From: Streptomyces paradoxus
Lineage (GTDB): Bacteria > Actinomycetota > Actinomycetes > Streptomycetales > Streptomycetaceae
Assembly (NCBI RefSeq): GCF_014202475.1
Contig: NZ_JACHGV010000002.1
Location: forward strand, 891,102 to 955,101
Length of the DNA: 64,000 nt
Direction: 5' to 3'
Position numbers and translations under genes: made by a program. This document shows, piece by piece, positions 40,784-50,327 of the stretch. The first letter of the stretch is position 1, and each line of letters starts with the position of its first letter. Under the pieces are notes generated by a model, which saw only the letters and a list, made by a program, of their open reading frames with translations, was not told the origin of the DNA and did no database searches.

Positions 40784-42193
40784 TCAGAAGAGCTTGCCCG
40801 GGTTCAGGATGCCCAGCGGGTCGAAGGCCTGCTTCACGGCCCGCTGCATCTCCATGCCCACGGGGCCGATCTCGCGCGCCAGCCACTCCTTCTTCAGGAC
40901 GCCGACGCCGTGTTCGCCGGTGATGGTGCCGCCGAGCTCCAGGCCGAGGGCCATGATCTCGTCGAAGGACTCGCGGGCGCGCCGGGACTCGTCGGGGTCC
41001 GCCGGGTCGAAGCAGACCGTCGGATGGGTGTTGCCGTCGCCCGCATGGGCGACGACACCGATGGTGAGCTGGTACTTCTCGGCGATCCGGTCCACCCCTT
41101 CGAGCATCTCGGCGAGCCGGGAGCGCGGCACGCACACGTCGTCGATCATCGTCACGCCCTTGACCGCCTCCAGCGCGGTGAGCGACAGACGCCGCGCCTG
41201 GAGCAGCAGTTCGGACTCGGCCTCGTCGTCGGCGGGGACGACCTGGGTGGCACCGGCCGCCTCGCACAGCGCGCCGACGGCGGCGAGGTCGGCGGCCGGG
41301 GCGGTGGTGTCGAACGCGGCCAGGAGCAGGGCCTCGGTGCTCTCGGGGAGGCCCATCTGGGCCATGTCGTTGACGGCCTTGACCGTCGTACGGTCCATGA
41401 GTTCGAGGAGTGACGGGACGTGGCCGCCCTCCATGATGCGGCACACGGCGTCGCAGGCCGCGGCGGCGGAGGCGAACTCGGCGGCCAGCACCAGCTGCTG
41501 GGGCGGCTTGGGGCGCAGCCCGAGGACGGCCCGGACGACGATGCCGAGGGAGCCCTCGGAGCCGACGAACAGGCGGGTCAGGTCGTAGCCGGCGACGCCC
41601 TTGGCGGTGCGGCGGCCGGTGGACATGAGCCGCCCGTCGGCGAGCACCACGTCCAGTCCGAGGACGTATTCGGCGGTGACGCCGTACTTCACGCAGCACA
41701 GGCCGCCGGAGGCGGTGCCGATGTTGCCGCCGATGGTGCACATCTCCCAGCTGGAGGGGTCCGGCGGGTAGTACAGGCCGTGTTCGCCGACGGCCCGGGA
41801 CAGGGCGGCGTTGACCACGCCCGGTTCGCACACGGTGATGCGGTCGACCGGGTTGATCTCCAGGATCCGGTCCATCTTCGTCAGGGAGAGCACGATGCAG
41901 CCGTCGGAGGCGTTGGCGGCGCCGGACAGCCCTGTGCGGGCGCCCTGCGGTACGACGGGGACGCGCAGGGCACTGGCGGTGCGCATCACGTGCTGGACCT
42001 GTTCGGTCGTGCGCGGCAGCACGACCACGGCCGGGGTGCCGGCCGGGCAGAAGCTCGCCATGTCGTTGGCGTAGGAGGCCGTGACATCGGGGTCGGTGAG
42101 GACCGCTTCGGCCGGGAGGCCGCCGAGGAGCAGGTCCACGAGGTCGCCGGTCGCTGCGGTGTCGTCGGAGCGGGGCGCTTCGATACGGCTCAT
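40784..42193 (-). CDS. FAD-binding oxidoreductase, GlcD/lactate-dehydrogenase type
   Basis: 469 residues. The FAD-binding PCMH domain spans about residues 35-215: VVLPRTTEQVQHVMRTASAL, PVVPQGARTGLSGAANASDG, YYPPDPSSWEMCTIGGNIGT, SGGLCCVKYGVTAEYVLGLD. The C-terminal cap has VGVVAHAGDGNTHPTVCFDP and GGTITGEHGVGVLKKEWLA, the flavin-proximal His-rich motifs. It likely oxidises a 2-hydroxy acid (glycolate, D-lactate or similar). The start is the ATG at 42191-42193, two codons inside a GTG. No ribosome-binding site is obvious. Confidence 0.9.
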   Translation of the reverse strand: MSRIEAPRSDDTAATGDLVDLLLGGLPAEAVLTDPDVTASYANDMASFCPAGTPAVVVLPRTTEQVQHVMRTASALRVPVVPQGARTGLSGAANASDGCIVLSLTKMDRILEINPVDRITVCEPGVVNAALSRAVGEHGLYYPPDPSSWEMCTIGGNIGTASGGLCCVKYGVTAEYVLGLDVVLADGRLMSTGRRTAKGVAGYDLTRLFVGSEGSLGIVVRAVLGLRPKPPQQLVLAAEFASAAAACDAVCRIMEGGHVPSLLELMDRTTVKAVNDMAQMGLPESTEALLLAAFDTTAPAADLAAVGALCEAAGATQVVPADDEAESELLLQARRLSLTALEAVKGVTMIDDVCVPRSRLAEMLEGVDRIAEKYQLTIGVVAHAGDGNTHPTVCFDPADPDESRRARESFDEIMALGLELGGTITGEHGVGVLKKEWLAREIGPVGMEMQRAVKQAFDPLGILNPGKLF

Positions 42194-42282
42194 GATCACA
42201 GGTTCGCACCCGGGGCCATCGGTGTGAACCCCGTCGGCGGGACCCTTCGGCTGCCCGGGTGTGGTCGTCGTACTGACGCACA

Positions 42283-43711
42283 GTGAGCGCCATGGAGAAC
42301 GAGCAGGAGGGACCGGAGCGGCGGGACAGAAGCGTCCGACGCCGCCGGGTGCTGGTCGCCTCCGCGGCGGGGTGTGCCGTGCTGGGCGGGGTGCTGGTGC
42401 TGCTGCCGAGGGAGCCCGCCCGGCCCGCTCCCCCGTCGCCGGGGGCGCTGGCCATGGCGGCGGTCGGCGGCGGGGTGCCGGCCGCGCTGCCCGGCCTGGC
42501 GGAGCTGATCCGCGAGCGGGAGAAGGCCGTACGGGCCCGGCCCGGGGACGCGGCGTCCTGGGCGGTGCTCGGGGTGGCGTACGCGGAGCGGGGGCGGCGC
42601 CTGGCCGACCCGGCTCACTACCCGCGTGCGGAGAAGGCGCTGCGGACGTCGCTGACGGTGCGGCCGCAGCGCAACACCCGGGCCGTGGCAGGGCTTGCCG
42701 CGCTGGCGAACGCCCGCCGGGACTTCCGCGCCGCGCGCCGGTGGGGCGAGGCGGCGCTGAAGCTGGAGCCGCGACGGTGGACGACGTATCCGCTGCTCAT
42801 CGACGCCTACACCGGGCTCGGCGAGCACCAGGCGGCCAAGCGGATGCTGGACCGGCTCACGGAGTTGCGCTCCGGCCCCGCCGTGCTCGCGCGGGCCGCG
42901 GCGGTGTACCGGGACCGGGGGTGGCTGGAGGACGCGGCGGCCTCGCTGGCGGACGCGGCGGCGGGTGCGCGGGCTCCGGTGGAGCGGGCGGCCTATCTGG
43001 AGCAGGCCGGGCGGCTGGCCTTCGAACGCGGGGACCCCGACGTCGCGCTGCGGCTCTTCCGGGAGGCGGTCCGCCTCGACCCCGAGCAGCGGGCCGGGCA
43101 GGCCGGGCAGGGCCGGGCGCTGGCGGCCCTCGGCCGGACGACGGAGGCGCTGAAGGCCTACCGGGTGGCTCTCGCCGGGCAGCCGTGCCCGCGGTACGCC
43201 CTGGAGCTGGGCGAGTTGTACGAGTCACTGGGGATGCCGGACGCGGCCCGGGCGCAGTACGGCCTGCTGCGGGAGCGGGTACGGGGCGCTGCCGCGGGCG
43301 GGGCCCGAGGGGCTGGTGCTGGGGCGTCTGGAGGCCGATCACGGCGATCCGGCGGCGGCGGTACGGCGGTTGCGGGTGGAGTGGCAGCGCCGGCCCGCCG
43401 CGGAGGTCGCCGACGCGCTGGGGTGGGCGCTGTACCGAGCCGGGGAGCCCGCGCAGGCCTTGCTGTTCGCGCTGCGGGCGACGGCCCCCGAGCCCGGGGG
43501 CGGGCTGCGCGACGCGGTGTACATGTACCACCGGGGCATGATCGAGCGGGAGCTGCAGCGCCACGGCGCCGCCCGCCGGCACCTCACGGAGGCTCTGCGG
43601 ATCAACCCGCACTTCTCGCCCCTGCACGTGCCTGCGGCCCGGGCGGCGATCGAGGAGCTGGGCCAGCCGCCGGATGCGGGGGTGCCGGAGATGGACGACG
43701 GGGTGGGGTAG
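42283..43711 (+). pseudogene. TPR protein gene interrupted by a frameshift
   Basis: A TPR-rich protein with an N-terminal membrane anchor (RRVLVASAAGCAVLGGVLVL) runs in one frame to about 43285 and continues in another frame to the stop at 43709-43711. Repeats such as DAASWAVLGVAYAERGRRLA, GDPDVALRLFREAVRLDPEQ in the first part and RLEADHGDPAAAVRRL, MIERELQRHGAARRHLTEAL in the second match one continuous protein of about 475 residues. Removing one G from the GGGG at 43283-43286 restores it. A sequencing error or a true frameshift mutation are both possible. It diverges from the FAD oxidoreductase gene. Confidence 0.78.
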
Positions 43712-43917
43712 GCGGGGCACCACCGGTGCGCGCCGCCGTAGCCGCACCCCGTTGCCCGCCCGTCGCGGCGCACGCCGGCGTGGACGCACGCGGTCGTGGC
43801 CACACGCCGTTGCGGTGGACACGAAGGCTGCCGCCCCTCGATCCCGCCGCGCCGGCGATCGACGACGACGCGACCCGGCGGTCCCGGAATCGGCAGCGGG
43901 CGCGCCCGGCGCAGGCG

Positions 43918-44038
43918 GACAGGTGCGCGGCGGTGCCGAACCCGGCAGGGCCGCCGCCGGGTTGCTCCAGCGGGTCCGCCTCGGCACGCCCGGCGTGGCG
44001 AACGCCGACAGGTGCGCGGCAGTGCCGCATCCGGCAGG
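43918..44038. repeat. Two imperfect 32-bp direct repeats
   Basis: The unit GACAGGTGCGCGGCGGTGCC plus GAACCCGGCAGG recurs 89 bp later with about four changes (GCGGCAGTGCCGCATCCGG). It lies in non-coding sequence, immediately before the hpd terminator. Its role is unknown. Confidence 0.6.
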
Positions 44039-44040
44039 CA

Positions 44041-44078
44041 CGGGTCGTGCGGGTGCCCCGTGACACCCGCACGACCCG
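44041..44078. terminator. Terminator of hpd
   Basis: A perfect 15-bp stem (44041-44055 CGGGTCGTGCGGGTG with 44064-44078) and eight-base loop between the converging TPR gene and hpd. Confidence 0.82.
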
Positions 44079-44090
44079 GGGCATCTGCGG

Positions 44091-45299
<1,209 letters not shown>

Positions 45300-45305
45300 T
45301 CAGCA

Positions 45306-45317
45306 ATACGGCCGTAT
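45306..45317. promoter_or_regulatory. 12-bp palindrome between hpd and the Lrp gene
   Basis: ATACGGCCGTAT is perfectly symmetric and lies in a 123-bp divergent promoter region. Three GCAAT elements (around 45269, 45291 and 45303) are phased in the same region. These fit repeated binding of an Lrp-family octamer; the true operator is not known. Confidence 0.45.
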
Positions 45318-45359
45318 CGGCCGCCTTTCTGTACAGGATGACCATGCCGGGAGGCTGCT

Positions 45360-45830
45360 GTGGCGATCGATCATCTGGACGGCCGGATCATCCTGCTGCT
45401 CGCCCGCGAGCCGCGGATCGGGGTGCTGGAGATGTCCCGGCGGCTCGGGGTGGCCCGCGGCACCGCGCAGGCGCGGCTGGACCGGCTTCAGTCGAACGGA
45501 GTCATCCGCGGATTCGGCCCGCAGGTGGACCCGGCCGCGCTCGGCTACCCCGTCACGGCGTTCGCCACGCTGCAGATCCGGCAGGGACAAGGGCCGGACG
45601 TACGGGCCCACTTGGCGACCGTTCCGGAGGTGCTGGAGCTGCACACGACCACCGGCACCGGAGACATGATGTGCCGCCTCGTGGCCCGCTCCAACGCCGA
45701 TCTCCAGCGTGTGATCGACCGGGTCGTCGGTTTTGATGGCATCGTCCGGGCCTCCACGGCGATCGTCATGGAGAACCCCGTTCCGCTGCGGATCATCCCG
45801 CTCGTGGAGCAGGCCGCGGAGGAGACCTGA
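45360..45830 (+). CDS. Lrp/AsnC-family regulator, probably of hpd
   Basis: 156 residues. The N-terminal HTH has LDGRIILLLAREPRIGVLEM, then SRRLGVARGTAQARLDRLQ as recognition region and GVIRGFGPQVD; the C-terminal RAM domain has YPVTAFATLQIRQGQ, LELHTTTGTGDMMCRLVARS and a GIVRASTAIVM strand. These proteins bind amino acids or keto acids as effectors. Divergence from hpd makes tyrosine or 4-hydroxyphenylpyruvate the likely ligand. The start is GTG with GGGAGG upstream. Confidence 0.9.
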   Translation: MAIDHLDGRIILLLAREPRIGVLEMSRRLGVARGTAQARLDRLQSNGVIRGFGPQVDPAALGYPVTAFATLQIRQGQGPDVRAHLATVPEVLELHTTTGTGDMMCRLVARSNADLQRVIDRVVGFDGIVRASTAIVMENPVPLRIIPLVEQAAEET

Positions 45831-45848
45831 GTCGTGGGGTGAGCGCGC

Positions 45849-46496
45849 GTGAACTTCTGGGAGTACCTGGTGAACCGGCACCAGCAGCTGCTCACCGACG
45901 CCTACCAGCACGCGAGCGCCGTCTTCCAGTGCATGGTCGTGGCGACCCTGCTCGGGGTGCTGATCGGTGTCGCCACCTACCGCAGCGAGTGGGCCGGGAA
46001 CCTCGCGACCACGACCACCGCCACCATCCTGACCGTCCCGGCGCTCGCCCTGATCGGTCTGCTCATCCCCCTCGTGGGGCTGGGCGTGCCGCCCACGGTG
46101 ATCGCGCTGACGCTGTACGGGCTGCTGCCGGTCGTGCGCAACGCGATCGTCGGACTGCGCGGGGTCGACCCGACGCTGGTGGACGCGGCCACGGGCATCG
46201 GGATGTCGCGGCCCGCCCGGCTGCTGCGGATCGAGCTGCCGCTGGCCTGGCCGCCGATCCTGACCGGGATCCGGGTCTCCACCCAGATGCTGATGGGCAT
46301 CGCCGCCATCGCGGCGTACGCCTCCGGTCCCGGTCTCGGCAACGTCATCTTCCGCGGCCTCGCCTCGCTGGGCAGCGCCAACGCGCTCAACCAGGTGCTG
46401 GCGGGCACGCTCGGCATCATCGTCCTGGCCCTGCTGTTCGACGCCGCGTACGTCCTGATCGGACGGCTGACCATTCCCAGGGGGATCCGTGCCTGA
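45849..46496 (+). CDS. Osmoprotectant ABC permease (OpuCB type)
   Basis: 215 residues, five to six membrane helices and the binding-protein-dependent permease motif in GLRGVDPTLVDAATGIGMSR. FWEYLVNRHQQLLTDAYQHA precedes the first helix. Proteins of this size occur in pairs in OpuC/ProW-type glycine-betaine importers, and the second permease follows two genes on. It overlaps the ATPase gene by 8 bp. It is 18 bp after the Lrp gene, but the link may be only transcriptional. Confidence 0.9.
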   Translation: MNFWEYLVNRHQQLLTDAYQHASAVFQCMVVATLLGVLIGVATYRSEWAGNLATTTTATILTVPALALIGLLIPLVGLGVPPTVIALTLYGLLPVVRNAIVGLRGVDPTLVDAATGIGMSRPARLLRIELPLAWPPILTGIRVSTQMLMGIAAIAAYASGPGLGNVIFRGLASLGSANALNQVLAGTLGIIVLALLFDAAYVLIGRLTIPRGIRA

Positions 46497-47748
46497 GACC
46501 GGCGACCACGGCGCGTCCATCGAGCTGGAGAGCCTGACCAAGCGCTACCCCGGCAGTCCGCAGCCGGCCGTGGACAACGTGAGCATGGAGATCAAGGCGG
46601 GCGAGGTCGTCGTCTTCGTCGGTCCCTCGGGGTGCGGGAAGTCGACCACCCTCAAGATGATCAACCGGCTGATCGAGCCCACCGGCGGCCGCATCCGCAT
46701 CGGCGGCGAGGACGTCACCGACATGGACCCGGTCAAGCTGCGCCGCAAGGTCGGCTACGCCATCCAGTCCGCCGGGCTCTTCCCGCACATGACGGTCGCG
46801 CAGAACATCGGCATCGTCCCGAAGATGATCGGCTGGCCGAAGACCCGGATCAAGGAGCGGACGGAAGAGCTGCTCGACCTCGTGGGTCTGGACGCCGGGG
46901 AGTTCCACGGCCGCTACCCGCGCCAGCTGTCCGGCGGTCAGCAGCAGCGCGTGGGGGTGGCCCGGGCGCTGGCCGCCGATCCCCCGGTGCTGCTGATGGA
47001 CGAGCCGTTCGGCGCGGTGGACCCCATCACCCGGGACCACCTCCAGGACGAGCTGATCCGCCTGCAGCACGAGCTGCACAAGACGATCGTCTTCGTCACC
47101 CACGACTTCGACGAGGCGATCAAGATCGGCGACCGGATCGCCGTGCTGCGCGAGCGGTCGCACATCGCGCAGTTCGACACGCCCGAGGCGATCCTGACCA
47201 ACCCGGCCGACGACTTCGTGTCCGGGTTCGTGGGCGCCGGTGCGGCGCTGAAGCGGCTGAACCTGACCCGCGTACGGGACGTGGAGATCACCGGGTATCC
47301 GACGGTCACGGTCGACGACCCGTTGCAGCAGATCTTCAACCGGCTGCGCACCAGCGGCAGCAACGAGATCCTGCTGCTCGACCGGCGCGGCCGCCCCTAC
47401 AAGTGGCTGCGGCGCGGCGACCTGATGCGGGCCCGGGGCTCGCTGGCCCGCGCCGGGACGCTGGTGCACGACACGGTCACCCGCGACGCGACGCTGCGGG
47501 ACGCGCTGGAGGCGGTGCTCACGGACAACGCCGGGCGGGTGGCGGTGACCGGGCGGCGCGGCGAGTACACGGGCGTCGTCGACATGGAGACCCTCATGAA
47601 CTCCGTGCACGAGATGCTGGAGGCCGACCGCCTCGACGCGATGGAGCACCAGCACGAACTGGAGTCGCTGCGGGCCTCGCAGACGCACGCGGAGCAGGAG
47701 GGGGCCTCGGGTCCGGCGGCCGTGAACGTCCCGGGAGGGGAACGGTGA
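46489..47748 (+). CDS. Osmoprotectant ABC ATPase with tandem CBS domains (OpuCA type)
   Basis: 419 residues. Walker A GPSGCGKSTT, signature LSGGQQQRVGVARALA and Walker B LLMDEPFGAVDP are intact. The C-terminal part carries two CBS-like regions (PTVTVDDPLQQIFNRL and TLVHDTVTRDATLRDALEAV), which sense ionic strength or nucleotides in OpuA-type transporters. The GTG start overlaps the permease gene; the stop overlaps the next permease (GTGA), so the operon is tightly coupled. Confidence 0.93.
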   Translation: MPETGDHGASIELESLTKRYPGSPQPAVDNVSMEIKAGEVVVFVGPSGCGKSTTLKMINRLIEPTGGRIRIGGEDVTDMDPVKLRRKVGYAIQSAGLFPHMTVAQNIGIVPKMIGWPKTRIKERTEELLDLVGLDAGEFHGRYPRQLSGGQQQRVGVARALAADPPVLLMDEPFGAVDPITRDHLQDELIRLQHELHKTIVFVTHDFDEAIKIGDRIAVLRERSHIAQFDTPEAILTNPADDFVSGFVGAGAALKRLNLTRVRDVEITGYPTVTVDDPLQQIFNRLRTSGSNEILLLDRRGRPYKWLRRGDLMRARGSLARAGTLVHDTVTRDATLRDALEAVLTDNAGRVAVTGRRGEYTGVVDMETLMNSVHEMLEADRLDAMEHQHELESLRASQTHAEQEGASGPAAVNVPGGER

Positions 47749-48551
47749 CCGCCACGGAGGCCGAGGAGACCTCCGAACCCCTCGACGAGCCCGAGGCGCC
47801 ACCGCCCGAGCGCCGGCCGTCCCGTCTCACCTGGCAGAAGCTGACGTTCCTGCCGGTCGCCCTGATCGCCGTGCTGCTCGCCACCTGGCTGTGGTTCCAG
47901 CAGGCCGACCTGGACGCGCTGACCCGCAACGCCCTGTCGGGCGGCCAGGTGACCAAGGCGCTGTGGCAGCACATCCAGCTGACCGTGATCTCCACCTTCT
48001 TCGTGCTGATCATCGCGATCCCGCTGGGCATCCTGCTGACCCGCGGGGCGGTGAGCAGGGCCACCCCGGTGGCGATGGCGTTCGCCAACATGGGCCAGGC
48101 GACCCCGGCGATCGGTCTGCTGGCCCTCCTGGTGATCTGGCTGGGCATCGGCCGCAGGGCCGCCCTGATCGGCATCATCGTCTACGCCATCCTGCCCGTG
48201 CTCGCCAACACGATCGCGGGCCTGAAGGCGAACGACCCGACCCTGCTGGAGGCGGCCCGCGGCATCGGCATGTCGCCCACGGGAGTGCTGACCCGGGTCG
48301 AACTCCCCCTGGCGGTCCCACTGATCCTGGCGGGCGTGCGCACGGCCCTCGTCCTGAACGTCGGTACGGCGACCCTGGCGGTCTTCGGCGGGGGCGGCGG
48401 CCTCGGCGTGCTGATCACGACCGGGATCACCAACCAGCGGATGCCGGTGCTGGTGCTGGGCTCGGTCCTCACGGTGGTGCTGGCGCTGCTGGTGGACTGG
48501 CTGGCGTCGATCGCCGAACTGCTGCTGCGGCCGCGGGGGTTGCAGTCATGA
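47745..48551 (+). CDS. Osmoprotectant ABC permease (OpuCD type)
   Basis: 268 residues. A charged cytoplasmic N-terminus (EAEETSEPLDEPEAPPPERR) is followed by six helices, with GLKANDPTLLEAARGIGMSP as the permease loop. The GTG overlaps the ATPase stop by four bases, and its TGA overlaps the ATG of the substrate-binding protein gene by four bases. It is the second membrane subunit of the betaine-type importer. Confidence 0.92.
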   Translation: MTATEAEETSEPLDEPEAPPPERRPSRLTWQKLTFLPVALIAVLLATWLWFQQADLDALTRNALSGGQVTKALWQHIQLTVISTFFVLIIAIPLGILLTRGAVSRATPVAMAFANMGQATPAIGLLALLVIWLGIGRRAALIGIIVYAILPVLANTIAGLKANDPTLLEAARGIGMSPTGVLTRVELPLAVPLILAGVRTALVLNVGTATLAVFGGGGGLGVLITTGITNQRMPVLVLGSVLTVVLALLVDWLASIAELLLRPRGLQS

Positions 48552-49510
48552 GGCGGCGTTTCTGCCTGCCGGCGGCCGGCCTGCTGCTGGCGGTCGCCGG
48601 GTGCGGCCTGACCAGCGGCTCTCCGCTGACGGACGACGTGGAGCCGGGTTCGATCGGCCGGGGCGAGCCGCTGAAGGGCGCGCAACTGACCGTGACGTCG
48701 AAGTCGTTCACCGAGCAGCTGATCCTCGGCTCGATCATGGGCATCGCGTTCGAGGCGGCCGGGGCGGACGTGATCGACCGCACCGGCATCCAGGGTTCCA
48801 TCGGCAGCCGCGAGGCGGTCCGCAAGGGCGACGCGGACGCCGGGTACGAGTACACGGGCACGGCCTGGATCACCTACCTCGGGCACAGCAAGCCGATCAC
48901 CGATCCCCAGGAGCAGTGGGAGGCGGTGAAGAAGGAGGACGCGGGGAACGGCCTGGTCTGGCTGCCGCCGTCGAAGCTCGACAACACCTACGCGCTGGCG
49001 ATGAACCAGGAGAACGCGCAGCAGTACGGCACGAAGACGATGTCGGACGTGGCGAAGCTGGCGAAGTCCGATCCGGGGGCCGTGCAACTGTGTGTGGAGG
49101 TCGAGTTCGCGAACCGTGCGGACGGGCTGCCGGGCATGCAGAAGGCCTACGGCATGGACGTCCCGGCGCGGAACATCACGCAGATGGACACCGGGATCAT
49201 CTACACCCAGACGGACAAGGGCAGTTGCACGTTCGGTGAGGTGTTCACCACCGACGGGCGCATCAAGTCCATGAACCTGGCGGTGATGGACGACGACCGG
49301 AAGTTCTTCCCCAACTACAACGCCGCGCCGATGATCAACGCGAAGTCCCTGAAGGAGTGGCCGGCGATCGCGGACGTCCTGAACCCGGTGACGGCGCGGC
49401 TGGACAACTCCGTGGCGCAGACGCTGAACGCGAAGGTGGACGTGGACGGGGAGGACCCGCACCAGGTGGCGCTGGACTGGATGGTGGAGGAGGGGTTCGT
49501 CAAGGAGTGA
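48548..49510 (+). CDS. Osmoprotectant-binding lipoprotein (OpuCC/OsmF type)
   Basis: 320 residues. The signal sequence ends in the lipobox LAVAGC, so the protein is lipid-anchored outside. GAQLTVTSKSFTEQLILGSI is the OpuAC-type start, with DADAGYEYTGTAWITYL and FANRADGLPGMQKAYGMDVP in the body, as in quaternary-ammonium binding proteins. The aromatic box residues (Tyr and Trp in YEYTGTAW) are visible. It delivers betaine, choline or a related solute to the two permeases encoded upstream. Confidence 0.92.
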   Translation: MRRRFCLPAAGLLLAVAGCGLTSGSPLTDDVEPGSIGRGEPLKGAQLTVTSKSFTEQLILGSIMGIAFEAAGADVIDRTGIQGSIGSREAVRKGDADAGYEYTGTAWITYLGHSKPITDPQEQWEAVKKEDAGNGLVWLPPSKLDNTYALAMNQENAQQYGTKTMSDVAKLAKSDPGAVQLCVEVEFANRADGLPGMQKAYGMDVPARNITQMDTGIIYTQTDKGSCTFGEVFTTDGRIKSMNLAVMDDDRKFFPNYNAAPMINAKSLKEWPAIADVLNPVTARLDNSVAQTLNAKVDVDGEDPHQVALDWMVEEGFVKE

Positions 49511-49522
49511 GTTACAAAGAAG

Positions 49523-49554
49523 GCGTTGCAAAGAGACCTTTGCAACGCTACCTT
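49523..49554 (+). promoter_or_regulatory. Promoter with embedded operator upstream of the ArsR-like gene
   Basis: A perfect inverted repeat with 11-bp arms, GCGTTGCAAAG-AGAC-CTTTGCAACGC (49523-49548), fills the spacer of a promoter whose -35 TTGCAA (49526-49531) and -10 TACCTT (49549-49554) are 17 bp apart. The -10 ends 6 nt before the GTG, so the mRNA should be leaderless. Partial copies (TTACAAAG and CCTTTGCA) flank it. Such placement is typical of autorepression by ArsR-family regulators. Confidence 0.72.
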
Positions 49555-49560
49555 TGCACT

Positions 49561-50145
49561 GTGAGCGAGCCCGAGAACACACCTGTACGGCAACTCGATG
49601 CCCGATCCCTGCGAGGACTGGCGCACCCCCTGCGCATGCAGCTACTGGACGCCCTGCGTTTCGGGGGTCCGGCGACGGCCTCGCAACTGGCCCAGAAGCT
49701 GGGTGAGTCCAGCGGGGCTACCAGCTACCACCTCCGCCAGCTGGCGGAGTACGGCTTCGTCGAGGACGCGCCCGAGCGCGGCAAGGGTCGCGAGCGCTGG
49801 TGGAAGGCAGCCCACCACGGCATCCGCTTCGACGACTCCCTGCTCACCGACTCGGACCCGGTCGTACGTGGAGCGGCGGACCTGTACCTGCACGAGGTCG
49901 CCACCACGCAGACCCGGGACTTGTCCACATGGCTGGGCAACCGCGACTCATGGCCCGAGGAGTGGAGCACCGCCTGGGACATGAGCAGCGCGACGCTGCA
50001 TCTGACACCCGAACTGACGCGGGAACTCATCGAAAAGATGCACACGCTGGTCGAGACCTACCGCGACCGGGCTGCCGCCGAACACGCACCCGGTACCGAG
50101 CAGGTCCGCATCCAGACCCACGCCTTCCCGATCCGAACCGACTGA
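49561..50145 (+). CDS. ArsR-like winged-helix regulator
   Basis: 194 residues. The ArsR/HTH_20 region RSLRGLAHPLRMQLLDALRF, then TASQLAQKLGESSGATSYHL, RQLAEYGFVEDAPERGKGRE is clear, followed by a 110-residue C-terminal domain with RWWKAAHHGIRFDD. Such proteins commonly control a nearby MFS drug transporter. Here only a 56-residue reading frame follows, and no transporter. The GTG start is preceded by the palindromic operator, so autoregulation is likely. The ligand is unknown; there are no metal-binding Cys pairs. Confidence 0.85.
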   Translation: MSEPENTPVRQLDARSLRGLAHPLRMQLLDALRFGGPATASQLAQKLGESSGATSYHLRQLAEYGFVEDAPERGKGRERWWKAAHHGIRFDDSLLTDSDPVVRGAADLYLHEVATTQTRDLSTWLGNRDSWPEEWSTAWDMSSATLHLTPELTRELIEKMHTLVETYRDRAAAEHAPGTEQVRIQTHAFPIRTD

Positions 50146-50156
50146 AAGGTTCGCCA

Positions 50157-50327
50157 ATGCACCCGGACATCCACCTCGCCCTGCACCACGCCCGCGCCAC
50201 CGAACTCCGCGCCGAGACCGAACCCCGTCCGGCGCCCCGGCCCGACCTCCGTGCGCGGCTGGGCTGGACCCTCATAGAAGTCGGACTGAAGCTCGCCACG
50301 CGGCCCGGGCCGGTCCCCGCCCACTAA
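50157..50327 (+). CDS. Small hypothetical protein, 56 aa, following the ArsR gene
   Basis: ATG (50157-50159) follows GAAAGG by 7 nt, so translation is plausible. The peptide is hydrophilic at the start (MHPDIHLALHHARATELRAE) and ends with RLGWTLIEVGLKLATRPGPV, an amphipathic helix. No family recognised. It is 11 bp after the ArsR gene and so is in the same operon. Its stop overlaps the stop of the convergent Lon-like gene by 4 bp. Confidence 0.6.
   Translation: MHPDIHLALHHARATELRAETEPRPAPRPDLRARLGWTLIEVGLKLATRPGPVPAH

Larger units (their letters stand above)
43712..44090. other. Intergenic stretch between TPR gene and hpd
   Basis: 379 bp. It holds two copies of an imperfect 32-bp direct repeat (43918-43949 and 44007-44038) and a strong terminator. 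No gene of either strand looks real; in-frame open stretches here are low-complexity by-products of GC content. Confidence 0.5.

Noticed and set aside
43712..44090. Open stretches and repeats as a small gene
   Set aside because: No ribosome-binding site, no codon bias typical of genes and no family match. The repeats and the terminator explain the sequence.
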